Shown in pieces: positions 25,333 to 33,977 of a stretch of 64,000 nucleotides of DNA. The stretch comes from Ferdinandcohnia sp047246645 (lineage in GTDB: Bacteria; Bacillota; Bacilli; Bacillales; Bacillaceae_L), in NCBI RefSeq assembly GCF_047246645.1, contig NZ_JBFOKR010000009.1, forward strand, positions 124,001 through 188,000. Direction: 5' to 3'. The position numbers and the translations under genes are program-made. Within the stretch, counting starts at the first letter, position 1. Each line of letters opens with the position of its first letter. The notes below the pieces were generated by a model that saw only the letters and a list, made by a program, of their open reading frames with translations, was not told where the DNA came from and did no database searches.

Positions 25333-25425
25333 GTTTGTATGATGTATATAAGGATGGATGTCTTTAGCGTTAGCTTGGGACATCCTTGAAACACTTAAAA
25401 ACAGGATAAGGTGTGATAAACTTTT

Positions 25426-25528
25426 ATTAGAAAACTCGGCGATTGCCGAGCCTTTAGGCGACAGCAGAGCCGTAGTTGCACTTATCCAGATAGGAAAGAA
25501 TTTTATACTTTCCTATCTGCTAAAAAAA
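25426..25528 (+). repeat. dispersed repeat family B, copy 1
   Basis: About 100 bases beginning ATTAGAAAACTC and ending CTGCTAAAAAA, nearly identical to 26522-26625. It holds two stems: a GC stem around GGCGATTGCCGAGCC and AGATAGGAAAG with CTTTCCTATCT. The two copies have the same orientation and flank ypcP. No open frame of note; no target-site duplication could be made out. Confidence 0.85.
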
Positions 25529-25551
25529 ACACCCACATTTTATGAAGGTGT
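25522..25551 (-). terminator. terminator of ypcP
   Basis: On the minus strand ACACC and GGTGT pair around a 13-base loop, followed by TTTTTTTT. It abuts the end of the family B repeat. Confidence 0.7.
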
Positions 25552-25562
25552 CAACACTGCTT

Positions 25563-26426
25563 TTAACTTATAAACTGATCCAAACCCTTAAATTCTAAAT
25601 CAGTAAACTTTTCAAGAATTTTTTCTCGATTGAATTGCATTAACGCATCCTCAAGGGAACAGTCTATTGGTACTTCACAATGAATTCTTGCGAGTTTTCT
25701 TGAGAGGTGTAGCATTTCAAGATCTTCTTTTATCTTTGTTTTTTGAGCTTTTGTCAGATTTTCTACATTTTCAAGAATTCCTTCAATACTACCGAATTGT
25801 TGAAGTAAGCGTAAAGCTGTTTTTTCACCAATCCCTCTTACACCAGGATAATTATCGCTTGAATCGCCCATAAGTGCTTTTAGATCGACCATTTGTTGAG
25901 GGGTGATTCCTTTTTCTTCAAGGAAATTAGTGGTCGTGTATTCAGCGTAATTGCCAATGCCTTTTTTCAATAGCAAAACAGTAATGTTTTCGTCGAGTAA
26001 CTGCAGAATATCTTGGTCACCTGTTAGAATCTTCACTTCAGCGTCTTTACTATATTGTTTTGCTAATGTTCCAATGCAATCATCCGCTTCATACCCTTTC
26101 AATCCTACATTCGGTATATCAAATGATTCAACAACATCTTTTACAAGATCAAATTGAGGAATTAACTCCTCAGGTGGTGCTCCTCTATTTCCTTTATAAT
26201 CACTATACATTTCTGTACGGAAGGTTGAACTCCCCATATCCCAGCAGCAAATCACGTGAGAAGGCTTGTACGTATTAATTGCAGTCATCATATGTTTTAC
26301 AAAACCGTGGATTCCATTAGTAGGTATCCCTTTACTATTTACCATAAAATACCCGCTCATTGCGGTTGCGTAAAATGACCTAAATAAGAGAGCCATTCCA
26401 TCTATTAACATCACCTGTTTTTTCAT
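25563..26426 (-). CDS. ypcP: 5'-3' exonuclease, YpcP
   Basis: A 287-residue protein of the 5'-nuclease (FEN) superfamily, equal to the N-terminal domain of DNA polymerase I but stand-alone. KKQVMLIDGMALLFRSFYA carries the first metal-binding Asp, CCWDMGSSTFR the second, GYEADDCIGTLA the acidic cluster, and LTGDQDILQLL plus MGDSSDNYPGVRGIGEKTA the third cluster and the helix-hairpin-helix. It removes RNA primers or flaps in Okazaki-fragment maturation. The ATG at 26426 has AGGAGGGTACACCT; a longer frame to 26453 is rejected. The gene lies between two direct repeats. Confidence 0.95.
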   Translation of the reverse strand: MKKQVMLIDGMALLFRSFYATAMSGYFMVNSKGIPTNGIHGFVKHMMTAINTYKPSHVICCWDMGSSTFRTEMYSDYKGNRGAPPEELIPQFDLVKDVVESFDIPNVGLKGYEADDCIGTLAKQYSKDAEVKILTGDQDILQLLDENITVLLLKKGIGNYAEYTTTNFLEEKGITPQQMVDLKALMGDSSDNYPGVRGIGEKTALRLLQQFGSIEGILENVENLTKAQKTKIKEDLEMLHLSRKLARIHCEVPIDCSLEDALMQFNREKILEKFTDLEFKGLDQFIS

Positions 26427-26521
26427 AGGTGTACCCTCCTTGTCAAAAATCATGAATACATAATATTATACCATATTTGGACTAGTTAGTTACTGCAATT
26501 TCCTTCCATCGATGTATGAAC

Positions 26522-26625
26522 ATTAGAAAACTCTGCGATTGCCGAGCCACCTTTAGGCGACAGCAGAGGCGTAGTTGCACTTATGCAGATAGGAAAGAAT
26601 TTTATGCTTTCCTAACTGCTAAAAA
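26522..26625 (+). repeat. dispersed repeat family B, copy 2
   Basis: Nearly identical to 25426-25528 in the same orientation, with an extra CAC in GAGCCACCTTTAGG and a few substitutions (CTCTGCG for CTCGGCG; CCTAACTG for CCTATCTG). The latter breaks one arm of the second stem. The repeat abuts another terminator. Confidence 0.85.
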
Positions 26626-26644
26626 GACCCCTATAAAAGGGGCC
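26622..26644 (-). terminator. terminator of the 42-residue gene
   Basis: Minus strand CCCCT and AGGGG pair around a 5-base loop, then TCTTTTT. It lies 16 bases after the stop codon. Confidence 0.75.
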
Positions 26645-26660
26645 ATTCACTGGTAAATTT

Positions 26661-26789
26661 TTATTTACTCCGCATTTTTTCAGCTTCTACTTCGGCATAT
26701 GAAGCAAAATCGTATGGAGTTGTACCTTTACCTTCTTGGTTCTTTTGACTACGATTATCTTGCTTTTGTTTATCTTGTTTTTTACTCAT
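26661..26789 (-). CDS. very small hydrophilic protein, 42 residues
   Basis: Starts at ATG 26789 with GGAGAATGCTT upstream. The N-terminal half is a Lys/Gln-rich segment (MSKKQDKQKQDNRSQKNQEG); the second half is GTTPYDFASYAEVEAEKMRS. The composition recalls small spore or stationary-phase proteins of Bacillus, but I cannot name the family. It has its own terminator. Confidence 0.65.
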   Translation of the reverse strand: MSKKQDKQKQDNRSQKNQEGKGTTPYDFASYAEVEAEKMRSK

Positions 26790-26986
26790 AAGCATTCTCC
26801 TATCTGTTTTATTTAGTATTAGGAGATCTAATGCTCATTATCCCAGTTAATCGTTGCATTCTTTGTTATTGTACCTAATCAGCACCTGTCAGTGACCACC
26901 CCTTGCTTCCTTCACCACAGTTGGGCTTTTTTCTGCTCCTAAGTGTTCAACTTGGTGCTTCCTTTATTCAACTAGGCTCACAGCCT

Positions 26987-27253
26987 TTACCCTCGGTTTC
27001 TCCGCTCAGCGTATTCCTTTACCATTTCAATCGTTACTAGTTTGCGTAACGGCACAATTCCTTTTTTCGCTAATTGATTCATTTGGTTCGTAATGGCATT
27101 AATTTTTTCTACTGAAAAGTCCTTATTTTGCTCTGCTAAGGTAACCGCTTCTTCAATAGACTCTTCACGTAGTTGTTCTAACTCCACGAACGTTTTGACA
27201 ATCTTATTTTGTGCGTTTGAGTGTTTTGTTATTGCTTCATGTACATTGCTCAT
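26987..27253 (-). CDS. ypbS: DUF2533 family protein, YpbS
   Basis: An 88-residue helical protein from ATG 27253, which follows GGAGGAATAACA; the longer frame to 27316 overlaps the gene before it. It contains HEAITKHSNAQNKIVKTFVE and KINAITNQMNQLAKKGIVP, typical of Bacillus YpbS (DUF2533). Function unknown. It is the last gene of the dynA-(Cys-rich gene)-ypbS run, the same arrangement seen next to dynA in B. subtilis. Confidence 0.85.
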   Translation of the reverse strand: MSNVHEAITKHSNAQNKIVKTFVELEQLREESIEEAVTLAEQNKDFSVEKINAITNQMNQLAKKGIVPLRKLVTIEMVKEYAERRNRG

Positions 27254-27255
27254 TG

Positions 27256-27450
27256 TTATTCCTCCGATGTTTGCTTTTTCATAAGCTTTCTTATATGTTC
27301 TTTTGGGTCCCAGCAATTAAATTGATACTCCGGCTTTGTTTCATAGCCCAATCTTATGCAACTATAGTTCATCTTACTGTCAATTTTTTCAGCTTTAAAA
27401 TTCACACAAGTTGCACATGCATGAAATCTAGTACGGCTTGCCTCACACAT
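27256..27450 (-). CDS. small cysteine-rich protein between dynA and ypbS
   Basis: A 64-residue protein with Cys at 2, 12, 15, 31 and 46 (MCEASRTRFHACATCVNF, YSCIRLG, FNCWDPKE). Four of these could bind zinc. It begins seven bases after the dynA stop and ends three bases before the ypbS start, so the three genes are surely co-transcribed. I do not know its function; a link with the dynamin is only positional. Confidence 0.75.
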   Translation of the reverse strand: MCEASRTRFHACATCVNFKAEKIDSKMNYSCIRLGYETKPEYQFNCWDPKEHIRKLMKKQTSEE

Positions 27451-27456
27451 CTAAAA

Positions 27457-30400
27457 TCACCCTATTTGCTCTTTATAAAAGCTTTTTAACAAAGTACTAG
27501 CCTCTTCAAGACTCTGGGTGTCAATATCCTCTGATAAAAATTTCGTAGCACCATCAAAAAATTCATTAACCTCATGCAATGCTTTTTCTTTCAAAAATCC
27601 TACTGATTGACTAACCTCCGTGGAATAGGATTCTTGAAGAAATACTTGTTTCTCTTTAAGATAGGTATCTACCGGTGATTGTAATAATACCTCAATGGCA
27701 TCTAGCATTTGTTTTTTCTCATTTTTTTCAAAAAAGGTCTTTGGACTTTTAAACAATGTCAATGCTTTTTTATACCTAGTCTTGTCTTCCTCTTCCAACC
27801 CGTTGTTAAATTCCAGTGACTTGAATTGATGATCAAGAGATTCTGAAATACTAAAATCAGCAGTTATATTTTTGATACTTTCATTAAAATAATGTAACTG
27901 TTGATGCAGCCTTTTTAAAATAAAAGATTCAATTCGTAATGAAGTAGCACGCATTTCTTGGGCTAAATCAAAACCTACAGATTCAAGCAATTCATCCAAG
28001 CATGATTGTAAAGCCTTTTTAATATCCCTGCCATCATCCCGAAGAGTTGTGGGATTAAATGCCTCTTTAAACATATCAGGTACCCTAAGGAAAATTCGTT
28101 GCTTAATATAATAACTGAGTTCGGTAATCTCTTGGTTGACCGATGTTACTAGTTCTTCTTCGTTTGCCTGTCTAATCAAAGCGCTAATTTTCTCATGTTC
28201 CTTTTTTACTGTTTGAAGTTTTATTTGCTTCGATTCTTTACTTTCATTTGCTGAAGAAATATACGAGTCAATAATGGTTGAAGCCCTCTTAATATCAACA
28301 TATGCTTCATTAATAGCTACTTCAGTTAATTCATCAACAATAAAATCATGAAAATCAATTTCAAATTTTTCAATTCCTGATGATTGTAGAACGCCTCTTT
28401 CTTTTGTACTATTTTCATTTTGTTTTTCTTTAAGTGCAGCACGACTGGAAACTGTGTAAAGTCGCGGGAATCGAATTCCATAGCTAATTAGTTGAGATTC
28501 TACATAATCCTTTACATCTGCAAGCTCATCCATTGAGTTTGCTAAATCCGCTGCATTAATGATAAAGAACATTTTATCCATACTGAAGGTATCTTTTACA
28601 CGACCTAGCTGGATTAAAAATTCTCGGTCCGCTTTTGAAAAGGCATGGTTATAATACGTTACAAACAAGATTGCATCAGCATTTTTTATATATTCAAAGG
28701 CAACGCCAGTATGTCTTGCATTAATTGAATCAGCACCAGGTGTATCAACTAAGGTAATCCCTTGTCTTGTCAAAGGACAATCATAATAAAGTTCAATCCA
28801 TTCTACAAAACAAGCTTTTTCTTCGTTGGCAACAAAGTCATTAAAACCATCGATATTACTCGTCATTACGGTTCCTATAGCAGAAGAAATTGATTGGTAA
28901 CCTTTAACAACCGCTTCGAGGAACGCAAAATGTGGCTTTTCCTTTGCCTCGATAGTAGAGATGTTTGTAATTTTGGATGTAATGATATTCAAGGAAGTTT
29001 CAATATTTTGTGCCTGTTCTCCAAATACATGTAATGAGTGGTTTATGTCATCTAATAGCTGCTGTTTCGACTTAAGCTTAATAAGAACCGTTCCGTGAGA
29101 ACGTTCTTTGGTTGGAAAGGTAATTTTATTAATGGTTGCGGTTGTTGGATTTGGTGAAACAGGTAAAACCGCATTTCCCATTAGAGCATTGGCAAACGAC
29201 GATTTACCAGCACTAAAAGCTCCGAATAATGCAACTGTATAATGTTTATTTCGTAGGCGATATGCCTTTTCTTTCATATCTTTAGCTATTAATGATAACC
29301 CAGTTATTGGAGAAATTAATTTATCTGCCTCTTCTAAGTGTGAAATTGCTTGTTCCGCCGTACTTTTTAGTTTTGTGTCCTTCTCAACCTGCTTGGTAGG
29401 CTTTTCTAAATTTCCTTCAATTTGCTGCTTCTGAAGATTTTGTAATACCTCTTCAGTTGATGAAACTTCAATATTATCAAGCTTGAGTTTTGATAATAAC
29501 TCTTCAACAGTTTTTGAAGACATAGACTCTACATTACCATTCATTATATTTTGGAGTTGTGATAATTGTAGATTGCGAGCATGGTCAAACTTTTTTAGCT
29601 TTTCAAGTGCTTCTTGGTATTGCAAATAATTCGCCAGCTCCCTTGAAATCTCTTCCTTCTTATTAACTGCCTCTTTTTTTAGTTGAATTAAAATACTCTC
29701 AAAAATTGCTAAGGCTTGCTGTTTATATTTTTTCTTAATATACCGGCTTATGTCTTCTGTGTACGTTAAAATATACTCGCCAGTTACTCTTGCACCAGGT
29801 TTTACCAAACTTTGTAGATCCTCTGCCAGTATCTCAACTGAGATCTCATCATTACTCTTTTGATAGCGAGACAAGTTTTTGTCAGATATATATTTTGATA
29901 AATAGTCCTTTAGATGCCATTCTAACTGGGTAGATACTTTCTCTTTTACATCACTGAAAAAGATCTGTAAACGCTCATCTCGCTCTTTTTCCGTCTTATT
30001 CTTTGAAAATAGAAGTCCTACCTTAAACTCTGGCTGGACAGATTCAACGAATCGTTTAGCCAGTTCTCTTGTTTCAAAAGGCATTAGTATTGAATTGGAT
30101 AGAATAGCGTCTACACCTTTTAGAAACTCTTCTTCAAGTTTTTTCTGTTCCTTCTCAAAGCTATCCCCCTGCTTTGAAAGTGTCTCAATTTTATGAGTAA
30201 GTTCACCTAATTCGCTTTGCGACAGAGTGGACAATTTTTCCTTGAAAACTTCAACTTCTGTAGAATTTTTATCATCTAAGAAACTAATATGATCAAGAAT
30301 GATTTGTTTTGCTGAGTGATACACCCCATCCAGTAAAAGCTCATCCTTATTTTTTATCTTTTCATGAAGTAATTTTTTTACCTGTTGAAGCTCATTATAT

Positions 30401-31149
30401 TGATGTTCATCATCTTTTAAGGTTGTATAATAGATATTTTGATAAGAAACGTTCCAATTTCTAAAAGCTTCTTCCACACCTTGCTTAAATGATTCGAAAC
30501 TTAATTCAGATTCATTATGCTTATCCACTTGGTTAACTATTAAATAAAGCGGTTTATTTCGATCCGCCAATTCCTTTGTAAATTCGAAGTTCAATTCTGA
30601 TAATACATGGTTATAATCCATTACATAAAACAGTAAGTCTGCCAAGTGTAATGCGGACTCTGTTGATATCCTATGTGCATCATCTGTGGAATCAATACCA
30701 GGTGTATCCATGATGGTTACATTTTCAGGTAACTGCATATCTTTATGGCTAATTTCAATGGAACCAATTGTTTCTCCATCTTTACAGTACGCCTTAATAA
30801 CGTCATAGTCATAAGGAGCCGGATACTCAATTATCTTGCCATCATTGTAGTACACTCGAGCATATTCTCTACCGGTCTTAACCTTAACTAAGTTGGCACT
30901 AGTTGGTATCGGGCTTGAAGGTAAAAGATTTTCACCAATTAATTCATTAATCATACTTGATTTTCCGGCAGAGAAATGACCGGAAAACCCAATCATATAT
31001 TCTGACTTATGAAGTTTTTCAATTAGTTGAAGAATTTTTTTCCCATTATCTTTATCTTCATTTTTATCAATTAACTCATATAACAAAGACATTCTATTTA
31101 AAAGTGCCTCTTTTGTTAGTTGTGTATGAATCTTCTCTGTTTGAATCAT
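27457..31149 (-). CDS. dynA: bacterial dynamin DynA (two fused dynamin units)
   Basis: A 1230-residue fusion of two dynamin-like units. The first P-loop is GHFSAGKSS at 57-65 with switch motif MDTPGIDST near 146 and NQVDKH near 213; the second is GAFSAGKSSFANAL near 645 with LVDTPGADSINARHTG near 800. Long helical, coiled-coil regions follow each GTPase. B. subtilis DynA (YpbR) tethers and fuses membranes in trans, helps the cell survive membrane stress and phage, and localises to septa. Both GTPase sites look intact, as in the B. subtilis protein. It is followed by the Cys-rich gene and ypbS. Confidence 0.97.
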   Translation of the reverse strand: MIQTEKIHTQLTKEALLNRMSLLYELIDKNEDKDNGKKILQLIEKLHKSEYMIGFSGHFSAGKSSMINELIGENLLPSSPIPTSANLVKVKTGREYARVYYNDGKIIEYPAPYDYDVIKAYCKDGETIGSIEISHKDMQLPENVTIMDTPGIDSTDDAHRISTESALHLADLLFYVMDYNHVLSELNFEFTKELADRNKPLYLIVNQVDKHNESELSFESFKQGVEEAFRNWNVSYQNIYYTTLKDDEHQYNELQQVKKLLHEKIKNKDELLLDGVYHSAKQIILDHISFLDDKNSTEVEVFKEKLSTLSQSELGELTHKIETLSKQGDSFEKEQKKLEEEFLKGVDAILSNSILMPFETRELAKRFVESVQPEFKVGLLFSKNKTEKERDERLQIFFSDVKEKVSTQLEWHLKDYLSKYISDKNLSRYQKSNDEISVEILAEDLQSLVKPGARVTGEYILTYTEDISRYIKKKYKQQALAIFESILIQLKKEAVNKKEEISRELANYLQYQEALEKLKKFDHARNLQLSQLQNIMNGNVESMSSKTVEELLSKLKLDNIEVSSTEEVLQNLQKQQIEGNLEKPTKQVEKDTKLKSTAEQAISHLEEADKLISPITGLSLIAKDMKEKAYRLRNKHYTVALFGAFSAGKSSFANALMGNAVLPVSPNPTTATINKITFPTKERSHGTVLIKLKSKQQLLDDINHSLHVFGEQAQNIETSLNIITSKITNISTIEAKEKPHFAFLEAVVKGYQSISSAIGTVMTSNIDGFNDFVANEEKACFVEWIELYYDCPLTRQGITLVDTPGADSINARHTGVAFEYIKNADAILFVTYYNHAFSKADREFLIQLGRVKDTFSMDKMFFIINAADLANSMDELADVKDYVESQLISYGIRFPRLYTVSSRAALKEKQNENSTKERGVLQSSGIEKFEIDFHDFIVDELTEVAINEAYVDIKRASTIIDSYISSANESKESKQIKLQTVKKEHEKISALIRQANEEELVTSVNQEITELSYYIKQRIFLRVPDMFKEAFNPTTLRDDGRDIKKALQSCLDELLESVGFDLAQEMRATSLRIESFILKRLHQQLHYFNESIKNITADFSISESLDHQFKSLEFNNGLEEEDKTRYKKALTLFKSPKTFFEKNEKKQMLDAIEVLLQSPVDTYLKEKQVFLQESYSTEVSQSVGFLKEKALHEVNEFFDGATKFLSEDIDTQSLEEASTLLKSFYKEQIG

Positions 31150-31493
31150 ATCTAGTCCCCTTATATCCCTTTATCAATAACGCCCTGGCGATTGCACTTG
31201 AATTTTCAAGTTTGCTCCTAAAAATTAATTAATCGTGGCATCCTCCATAGGCATTTACTTCATTCTCTCGGGTTCTACCCCACTATTTAATAACGCTTAT
31301 TTTATCATATAGAATTAGTGCCTTCTGTTGAATAAGTAAAAACTTATATGTAGTATTTTACTCTATTTATATTTGGTTTGACAAAGCAGAAAATTCAGAG
31401 CAAAAAAAGTATCTGCATGTGATATTTAATATAAATTCCCTCAAGTATGTATTAGAAATCACATCAGAAAATGCGATTTTCTATCAAAACAAG
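31150..31493. other. intergenic region upstream of dynA
   Basis: About 340 AT-rich bases leading to the dynA start. It should hold the dynA promoter, but no clear -35/-10 pair stood out, and I see no RNA gene or credible open frame. Confidence 0.4.
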
Positions 31494-31715
31494 AACAAAA
31501 GCGGAAAGTGCTTGAAAAAAGGAACATCGACTAAAAGCCGCCACGTCCTGTGGCAACGTCGGCACTAGCATCCTGTGCGTCGGAACCCTGACGAGGAGGC
31601 TTTTGCCGCCGCAGGAGGGGTGATGCGACCTCGAGGTGCTTGGCGCTGGCGCTGGAAATGGATAACCCAAGAGGAAGTTATCCACATCGTAAACTTTTAT
31701 AGTTTCCTAAAACAT
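31494..31715 (+). repeat. GC-rich dispersed repeat, family A, copy 2
   Basis: Close relative of 364-662, same orientation, with the block between the CACGTCCTGTGGC core and CCGCCGCAGGAGGGGTGA shortened by about 70 bases. It again ends with TTATCCACATC and TTTTATAGTTTCCTAAA. A hairpin (AACCAGGT with ACCTGGTT, 31722-31741) follows, as a different hairpin follows copy 1. The frames on it (31464-31685, 31575-31760) are not credible genes. Confidence 0.85.
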
Positions 31716-31769
31716 AATAAAAACCAGGTTATCACCTGGTTATATGAACGGAATTATTAGGATCTTTAA

Positions 31770-31895
31770 CTATTGTTGGAAGTGCCCCGATAGTTGCTCC
31801 ACTTTTCTTTTCTTAGGCTTATTAACATTTTGTAAAATATAGTACATTAAAAAGCTATAAATGCCAATCGTACCAATAATAAAAATAGAGAGCAT
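31770..31895 (-). CDS. small single-pass membrane protein, 41 residues
   Basis: Starts at ATG 31895 behind GGTGAAAGT. The first 20 residues or so (MLSIFIIGTIGIYSFLMYYI) form one transmembrane helix, followed by a basic tail (NVNKPKKRKVEQ). This is the usual layout of tiny Bacillus membrane proteins with a cytosolic positive tail. Unknown function; it lies after bpsB in the same direction with an 75-base gap. Confidence 0.6.
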   Translation of the reverse strand: MLSIFIIGTIGIYSFLMYYILQNVNKPKKRKVEQLSGHFQQ

Positions 31896-31970
31896 ACTTT
31901 CACCAACCTTCAATTGATAGTGATAATTATTTTCATTCAATTAAAATTTTACCAACAACTTTCACTATTT

Positions 31971-32543
31971 TCAATCTTTTTTTAACGTTCTCATAAATCC
32001 AAGTAATCTAACTGTACGACCTCCGACGTTTTGTTGATATTCAGTATGCACTTGCAATGCTTTTTCCTCAATTGGGATACGAACTGATAACACTAATGCA
32101 TTTAGTAAGGTAAATATAGTGGCAGTATAGTACGCATCAAACAGTAACGGAATCAGTATGAATTCAATTGTAACTATAAAATAATTCGGATGCTTCATAA
32201 ACTTGTATGGCCCCTTAGCACGTATCTGATTTGCTGGGAGGATTAATATTTTGGTATTCCAGAACATACCTAATGAATAAATAACCCAAATCCTTCCTAG
32301 CTGAGTTAGGAAAAATAGAAACAGTAGAAGCGGAAAGATGCTAGAGGCTCCTTTTTCAAAAATGGTCACCTCACATATCAACGACAAAAAAAACGAAAGA
32401 TGCAGTAACACCATATATTTATAATGACGCTGTCCCACTTCATAACCGCCTTGATTGAGGACCTTTTTTTCATTTCTCTTCGCAATTCTTAGTTCAATCA
32501 ATCTTTGCACTCCAATTAGCAAGATAACCACCCAAAAAAGCAT
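31971..32543 (-). CDS. bpsB: alkylpyrone O-methyltransferase, isoprenylcysteine methyltransferase family
   Basis: A 190-residue membrane protein of the ICMT/PEMT family, with about five hydrophobic helices and the C-terminal signature GPYKFMKHPNYFIVTIEF, then EEKALQ, which bind SAM. It is the B. subtilis YpbQ/BpsB homologue, which O-methylates the alkylpyrones made by BpsA. The gene starts one base after the bpsA stop, so they form an operon. The products are membrane-associated lipids of unclear role. Confidence 0.92.
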   Translation of the reverse strand: MLFWVVILLIGVQRLIELRIAKRNEKKVLNQGGYEVGQRHYKYMVLLHLSFFLSLICEVTIFEKGASSIFPLLLFLFFLTQLGRIWVIYSLGMFWNTKILILPANQIRAKGPYKFMKHPNYFIVTIEFILIPLLFDAYYTATIFTLLNALVLSVRIPIEEKALQVHTEYQQNVGGRTVRLLGFMRTLKKD

Positions 32544-32544
32544 T

Positions 32545-33636
32545 TTATGACCTCCACTGTAATAGGATTAATTCAGAGCTAAATCCTGGCCCTAAAGCTG
32601 TTACTAAGCCGTAATCACCTTCTACCCCGAGGTTATTCTCCATAAACTGCTTTAGAACGTACAACACTGTAACTGATGACATATTCCCATGCTTCTTGAG
32701 AACTTCTCTTGAGATCTCTGTCATTTCACCTGGCAAATCAAGTGAATCTTTATAGGCATCTAATACTTTTTTACCACCTGGATGAGCTATAAAATGCCGC
32801 AGTTTTTGTATTGTGATTTCATTTTTATGTAAGAACTCTTCTACATTTCCCTTTAGCCACGACCTGACAATTGAAGGGATGTCTTTTGAAAATATCACAT
32901 ATAAACCATTATTTTTAATATCCCAACCCATTACATCCTCTGAATTTTTCATAAGAGTAGATTGGGAGGAAATGAAAGTCGGTAACAATTCGAAATTGGA
33001 ATAAGATGTGTCAGCTTCATCACCAATAATACACACACAAGCGGTACCGTCAGCGAATAAGGATGTACCTATCAAGTTACTTTTAGAAAAGTCATCCTTT
33101 TGAAAGGTCAGGCTACATAACTCAACAGCAACAACAAGTACTTTTGATTTCGGAAAAGCTTTACAATATTCAAATGCTCTGGCTAATCCCGCTGCACCAC
33201 CAGCACAGCCAAGCCCCCATATAGGAATTCTCTTTGTGTGCGGAGAAAAGTTCATCTTATTCATGATCCTAGCCTCAATACTTGGTGTGGCGATACCAGT
33301 ACTAGAAATAAAAAATATAGCTTCTATTTCACTACTATTTAAATTTCTTGAAAGTAACTTTCTATTTTCTAGACAATTTGTTATAGCTTTACTCCCAAAT
33401 TCAATTGCATTTTCTATGTAGGCATTATTTTTTTCTACAAAGCTATGATCACTTGAATACCATTCTAAACTCTCACTAAAATATCTTTCCTCAATTTCGC
33501 CATTTGAGAACACCTTAATTAGACGATCTAAGTCTTTATATTTCTCCTTAAAAAGGTCCCTGATAAATTCAGTTGTTCTATCTTGGGTTATTTTGTTAGG
33601 TGGATTATGTATTCCAACTGAGATCACTTTAGGCAT
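32545..33636 (-). CDS. bpsA: type III polyketide synthase, alkylpyrone synthase
   Basis: A 363-residue chalcone synthase-like enzyme that extends long-chain acyl-CoA with malonyl-CoA to triketide and tetraketide alkylpyrones. The nucleophile is Cys144 in IWGLGCAGGAAGL; FIAHPGGKKVLDAY has the active-site His and HGNMSSVTVLYVL the Asn. The Cys-His-Asn triad is complete. B. subtilis BpsA (BcsA) makes alkylpyrones, and BpsB follows here too. The gene starts with an ATG at 33636 behind an AAGGATG-type site. Confidence 0.96.
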   Translation of the reverse strand: MPKVISVGIHNPPNKITQDRTTEFIRDLFKEKYKDLDRLIKVFSNGEIEERYFSESLEWYSSDHSFVEKNNAYIENAIEFGSKAITNCLENRKLLSRNLNSSEIEAIFFISSTGIATPSIEARIMNKMNFSPHTKRIPIWGLGCAGGAAGLARAFEYCKAFPKSKVLVVAVELCSLTFQKDDFSKSNLIGTSLFADGTACVCIIGDEADTSYSNFELLPTFISSQSTLMKNSEDVMGWDIKNNGLYVIFSKDIPSIVRSWLKGNVEEFLHKNEITIQKLRHFIAHPGGKKVLDAYKDSLDLPGEMTEISREVLKKHGNMSSVTVLYVLKQFMENNLGVEGDYGLVTALGPGFSSELILLQWRS

Positions 33637-33780
33637 AACTTGACCTTCACATCCTTAAGAGACTATGTCAAGGTTACTTTTTCCAATTATGGAAAAAGTA
33701 TTCTTATAGTCAATAGAAAATATGGATGTATTCCACAAAAATAACAAGCAGTCGATCTAGAACGAAATCTACGTTTATAA

Positions 33781-33863
33781 TAGAAGGCTTCTACGTGACT
33801 CAACTCTTTCCCAAACTCTTCCCTCGGTAAGATAGAGGGCTTCTACGTGACCAACTCTTCGCC
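33781..33863. repeat. tandem imperfect repeat in the bpsA upstream region
   Basis: Two units of about 31 bases, starting TAGAAGGCTTCTACGTGACT (33781) and TAGAGGGCTTCTACGTGACC (33833), about 52 bases apart. Each has a short palindrome (AGAAG-CTTCT type). Flanking AACGAAAT and ATTTCGT are inverted. The 340-base gap 33637-33977 otherwise contains only the terminator of the GNAT gene. Confidence 0.6.
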
Positions 33864-33890
33864 AGGTGAATTTCGTCTGAAAAAACGCAT

Positions 33891-33918
33891 AAAAAAAGCC
33901 TTCCCAGTAGGGAAAGCT
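33891..33918 (-). terminator. terminator of the GNAT gene
   Basis: Minus strand AGCTTTCCC and GGGAAGGCT pair with a 4-base loop and one mismatch, then TTTTTTT. It lies 60 bases after the stop codon. Confidence 0.8.
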
Positions 33919-33977
33919 AACGTTTTAAAGGAGTTGTTATGTTGTTGTGCATTCTTAGTATAGCGTAAAAGTGACTT

